Below, piece after piece: positions 36,290 to 38,946 of a stretch of DNA of 38,946 nucleotides. The DNA comes from Sulfurimonas sp. (GTDB taxonomy: Bacteria; Campylobacterota; Campylobacteria; Campylobacterales; Sulfurimonadaceae), in NCBI GenBank assembly GCA_028684815.1, contig JAQUFE010000018.1, positions 1 through 38,946 on the forward strand. The letters are read 5' to 3'. A model generated the notes under the pieces. The model was not told where the DNA came from, searched no databases, and worked only from the letters and a program-made list of their open reading frames with translations. Positions within the stretch are counted from its first letter, which is position 1. The number at the start of each line of letters is the position of its first letter. The position numbers and the translations under genes are program-made.

Positions 36290-38946
36290 ATGCTTCTCCT
36301 ATTAGTATTGGTCACATTATGATCTTTTGTGACTGTGTTAGTATCATGTTTACCGCTCCAGCCACCACTTTCTCTAGAAAACTCAACAGAAAATTCATTT
36401 GTTGTAGCATCTGGATTTTTTGGATTGTGTATTAACCAACTAGAGGCATTATTCTCCATGGTGGTTTTGTATGGGTAACCAAAAGTTCTATCATCATAGT
36501 TTAGTTTTACTGTAGATATGTGAGGTGTATTTTCATCCCTATCATCAAAGCTCTCCACTACTAAAGTATTGCCTTTTTCAGATATCGCATCATTGGTAAT
36601 ATTGCCATCACTTAGCGTGTTGTGCTTTGAGTTTATAAACCATCTTAAATCATTTGTATTATTTGAATCTAGTCCATCAGGAAGTAGTGATTTATTGCTA
36701 TCATCACCAAAACAGTACGCTTCGTAGTAGATAAAAGCTCTTCCACTATCACCAACATACCTCTGTCTTGGCGCATGAGTCCTACCATAGATAAATGTTG
36801 CGTTATTATCAGCAACTTCCTTTCCTTCAATATTTACTGTTTTACCATTAGCAGTATAACTTGATATAGCGGTTAAATTTATATCACTCCCCTTTACCAC
36901 AAATGGATTTATAGGTGTATCTACGGCTCTGTTAAAGTTAAAAGATAATTGGCTAATAATTTCATCATCACTTATAGAAATTTTTTTTACGCCTTTTTCA
37001 AAATCTAGATTTTGACTTACCTCTATCTCATTTATCTTTGGTTGTAACTCTGTTGCTTTTGTAATAGTAGGTACAGCAACACGAATACTTACCCTGTTTT
37101 GCCAAGACTCTTTATCAAAGTTTTGTGTTGTCTCATTTAACCTATTTTGAGCTGTTAGTGTAAGAGAGAGTGGCGCTGACATATTAAGATCACTAGAGAG
37201 ATATGTAAAAGAAGAATCTTTATTATTATGCAAAACTACATCACTTAAGGCAAAGTGGCTTGGTATAAAAGTAGCATCTATGTCTCCACATATCCAAGCC
37301 CCTGTTGAGCTACATTCTGGGTATGTATCTTCATTTTCTATATCAACCATCGCCCATGCTTTATCTATCATTTTGATATTGACCTTGGCAACATCTGTAA
37401 ATGCCATACCAATATCAGCTTGACCATCTATTATGGTAAAGGGCGTTGATGCAAACTCAAGTGAGCCTTTTAACTCTTCTTTTATATCTCCATTAGGCGT
37501 ATACAGAGTTTTTCCTAAAGTTAAAAAATTATTGTTAGAAGCAGAAATATTATAGTTAGGAGTTGGTGTACTTTCTCCATACTGTGAAGCTATAAGAGGA
37601 AACTTATATATTTGTGCAGAAGTTAAAAGCTCTATATTTTCGCCTACTGGTTTACTAAGCACAAACCTATCTGGACGCAGTGCAAAGCTATCTACTGAAC
37701 AAGCATGTTTTATTTCATCATTTTCCTCATAGCTTATTTTAAATAGTGCGGCTCTTGTAGCTTTGCTATAGTTAAATTGCTTCACCTGATTAGTTCCGCT
37801 AAAGTTAAGACTTGTAATATTAAAGATAGGGACGGAATTATCACACTTTTTCTGTTTAATAGCATCACTATCTTCATTAGAATATGGATTTTCTATAAGA
37901 GAAATTTTTAACTCTCCCACAAAAGATTGTAGAGCATTCATACTCTCATTTAAGGATATGATTTTTACACTAAAAGGTCTATTTACTACTTGTGTTGTTA
38001 GCCATGTATTTGAGCTTTTAGGATTGTTATAATCACCATTTCCACCATTTATGTTTACAACATTAAACTTTCCTAGTACACCAACTACGCCTAAAGAGGT
38101 GTTAATATCAGCACAAAGTCCTATGTTAATGGGCGATTCATCCCCAAAACGAACGCCTATTTGGGGATTTTCATAAGAGACTTTATAGATATTGTTGATA
38201 TTTATGTCACCTTTTTGAAGAATTTTTGCTTGAAATGTTACAAACGCTTTATTACTATCTGAAGCAGTATAGTTAGGAGTTAGCTTACCGCCATGGGTTG
38301 AACTCGCACCTACTCCAACTCTCCATTTTGCTCTATTTGTAGCAGAGAGAAACTCAGCTAAGTCATCTCCTTGCTTATCTGTCTTACTTGTAAAAGCAGA
38401 TTCATATACATTTCGCATCTGCATAGAGTTAGGAATATATTCAAGGTTTTTATCATCTAACTCTACAGTGATTTCAACTTTATCAGCAGGCTCTAGGCTT
38501 ATGTCTGCTACATCTTTTTTCATATTAGATATCCATGTCCCCACACTAATTGTGTCGCCAACTTTTGCATCTTCTATTGCATTTCCATCTATGGCAAATA
38601 ACTCTTGTCTATAGCAAACTCTAGGCTCATACAAGTTAGTTGAAAAAATTGCCAAACTTGGAAAGTAATCATCGCGAGTTGTTGAGAATTTAATTTCAGC
38701 TCTATAATCACCGTTTTTGACCAAATTTAAACCACCTACTCCTACATCAAATGTTTGAACATCTATACCTAGATTATTTGTGTAACTAGGATATCTGATT
38801 ATATCATCTGAGATGTGCGAGAAAAAAGCGTTATCCTTTTCATTCCCATATTGATGTCCTATTGCTGTGTTGTTTAGATATAACCTATCTTTAACAATGG
38901 CTCTATCACCCTCTCCCACAAAGATTGAGACTTTAGACACAACCTC
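36283..38946 (-). CDS. Very large MshQ/DUF6701-like surface protein, 5' end outside window
   Basis: At least 887 residues; the frame is still open at the right edge (EVV before the first GTG), so the start and signal sequence are missing. Visible parts: a DUF11-like stretch (VGDTISVGTWISNMKKDVAD..YIPNSMQMRN) near the visible N-terminus, several beta-sandwich regions, and FIYGRTHAPRQRYVGDSGRAFIYYEAYCFG (about residues 745-774), resembling the DUF6701 domain of MshQ. Rich in Asn, Thr and Ser, with few Cys, as in surface adhesins. It is the first of four overlapping genes with three minor pilins and may be displayed on, or used with, that pilus. MshQ similarity is by eye. Confidence 0.6.
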   Translation of the reverse strand, partial: EVVSKVSIFVGEGDRAIVKDRLYLNNTAIGHQYGNEKDNAFFSHISDDIIRYPSYTNNLGIDVQTFDVGVGGLNLVKNGDYRAEIKFSTTRDDYFPSLAIFSTNLYEPRVCYRQELFAIDGNAIEDAKVGDTISVGTWISNMKKDVADISLEPADKVEITVELDDKNLEYIPNSMQMRNVYESAFTSKTDKQGDDLAEFLSATNRAKWRVGVGASSTHGGKLTPNYTASDSNKAFVTFQAKILQKGDININNIYKVSYENPQIGVRFGDESPINIGLCADINTSLGVVGVLGKFNVVNINGGNGDYNNPKSSNTWLTTQVVNRPFSVKIISLNESMNALQSFVGELKISLIENPYSNEDSDAIKQKKCDNSVPIFNITSLNFSGTNQVKQFNYSKATRAALFKISYEENDEIKHACSVDSFALRPDRFVLSKPVGENIELLTSAQIYKFPLIASQYGESTPTPNYNISASNNNFLTLGKTLYTPNGDIKEELKGSLEFASTPFTIIDGQADIGMAFTDVAKVNIKMIDKAWAMVDIENEDTYPECSSTGAWICGDIDATFIPSHFALSDVVLHNNKDSSFTYLSSDLNMSAPLSLTLTAQNRLNETTQNFDKESWQNRVSIRVAVPTITKATELQPKINEIEVSQNLDFEKGVKKISISDDEIISQLSFNFNRAVDTPINPFVVKGSDINLTAISSYTANGKTVNIEGKEVADNNATFIYGRTHAPRQRYVGDSGRAFIYYEAYCFGDDSNKSLLPDGLDSNNTNDLRWFINSKHNTLSDGNITNDAISEKGNTLVVESFDDRDENTPHISTVKLNYDDRTFGYPYKTTMENNASSWLIHNPKNPDATTNEFSVEFSRESGGWSGKHDTNTVTKDHNVTNTNRRSMW

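Overview
The window is AT-rich and gene-dense, and its gene order is that of a Campylobacterota (epsilonproteobacterial) chromosome, most likely a Sulfurimonas-like organism. Three blocks match neighbourhoods I recall from Campylobacter and Helicobacter: ffh-rpsP-khpA-rimM-trmD-rplS together with an RluA-type synthase, waaA, the HP0958-type zinc-ribbon protein (FlgZ) and Nif3; uvrD-truB-csrA-ispE-smpB; and kdsA-ribH-nusB. A futalosine-pathway gene (mqnC) and an LPP20 lipoprotein fit the same assignment. The species is inferred from gene content; no ribosomal RNA or other formal marker is present.

Layout. 1-1137: a graveyard of insertion-sequence debris (an IS21-like end and decayed IS30-type transposase C-termini) around one small unknown gene. 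1138-15817: a long leftward run covering ribosome and tRNA maturation (rplS, trmD, rimM, khpA, rpsP), protein targeting (ffh), a DUF429/GIY-YIG fusion, rRNA or tRNA pseudouridylation, Kdo transfer to lipid A, FlgZ, Nif3, a TPR protein, an M23 peptidase, smpB, ispE, csrA, truB and uvrD. 15948-25985: mixed-strand housekeeping genes (LysR regulator, SspB-like adaptor, PabC-like enzyme, trpS, short HPF, der, LPP20 lipoprotein, phosphoribosyltransferase, cytochrome c, TerB/J protein, EamA transporter). 26038-33497: a rightward run (kdsA, ribH, nusB, DUF302 protein, mqnC, M16 peptidase homologue, a ParE/RelE-type toxin-antitoxin pair, recG). 33707-38946: a second, long HPF and a leftward MSHA-like minor pilin cluster whose first gene, a very large surface protein, runs off the right edge.

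The most unusual content is between the genes. At least four families of structured dispersed repeats occupy intergenic gaps and often reach into genes. Family A (before rplS, the rluA-like gene and the TPR gene) ends with the Shine-Dalgarno sequence of the downstream gene. In all three copies that sequence can be locked in a hairpin by an upstream CCTT, which can instead pair with a further upstream AAGG: the layout of a two-state translational switch, with compensatory change between copies. Family B forms the predicted 5' leaders of two genes, in opposite orientations. Family C is a 94-bp palindromic unit in three tandem copies between kdsA and ribH. Family D follows recG and supplies the last codons of ispE.

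Other points to check are a cytochrome c gene that appears to start at ATC, two promoters placed so that the mRNA would be leaderless, an M16 peptidase homologue lacking its zinc motif, and the DUF429/GIY-YIG fusion. No tRNA, rRNA, CRISPR array or prophage was seen.
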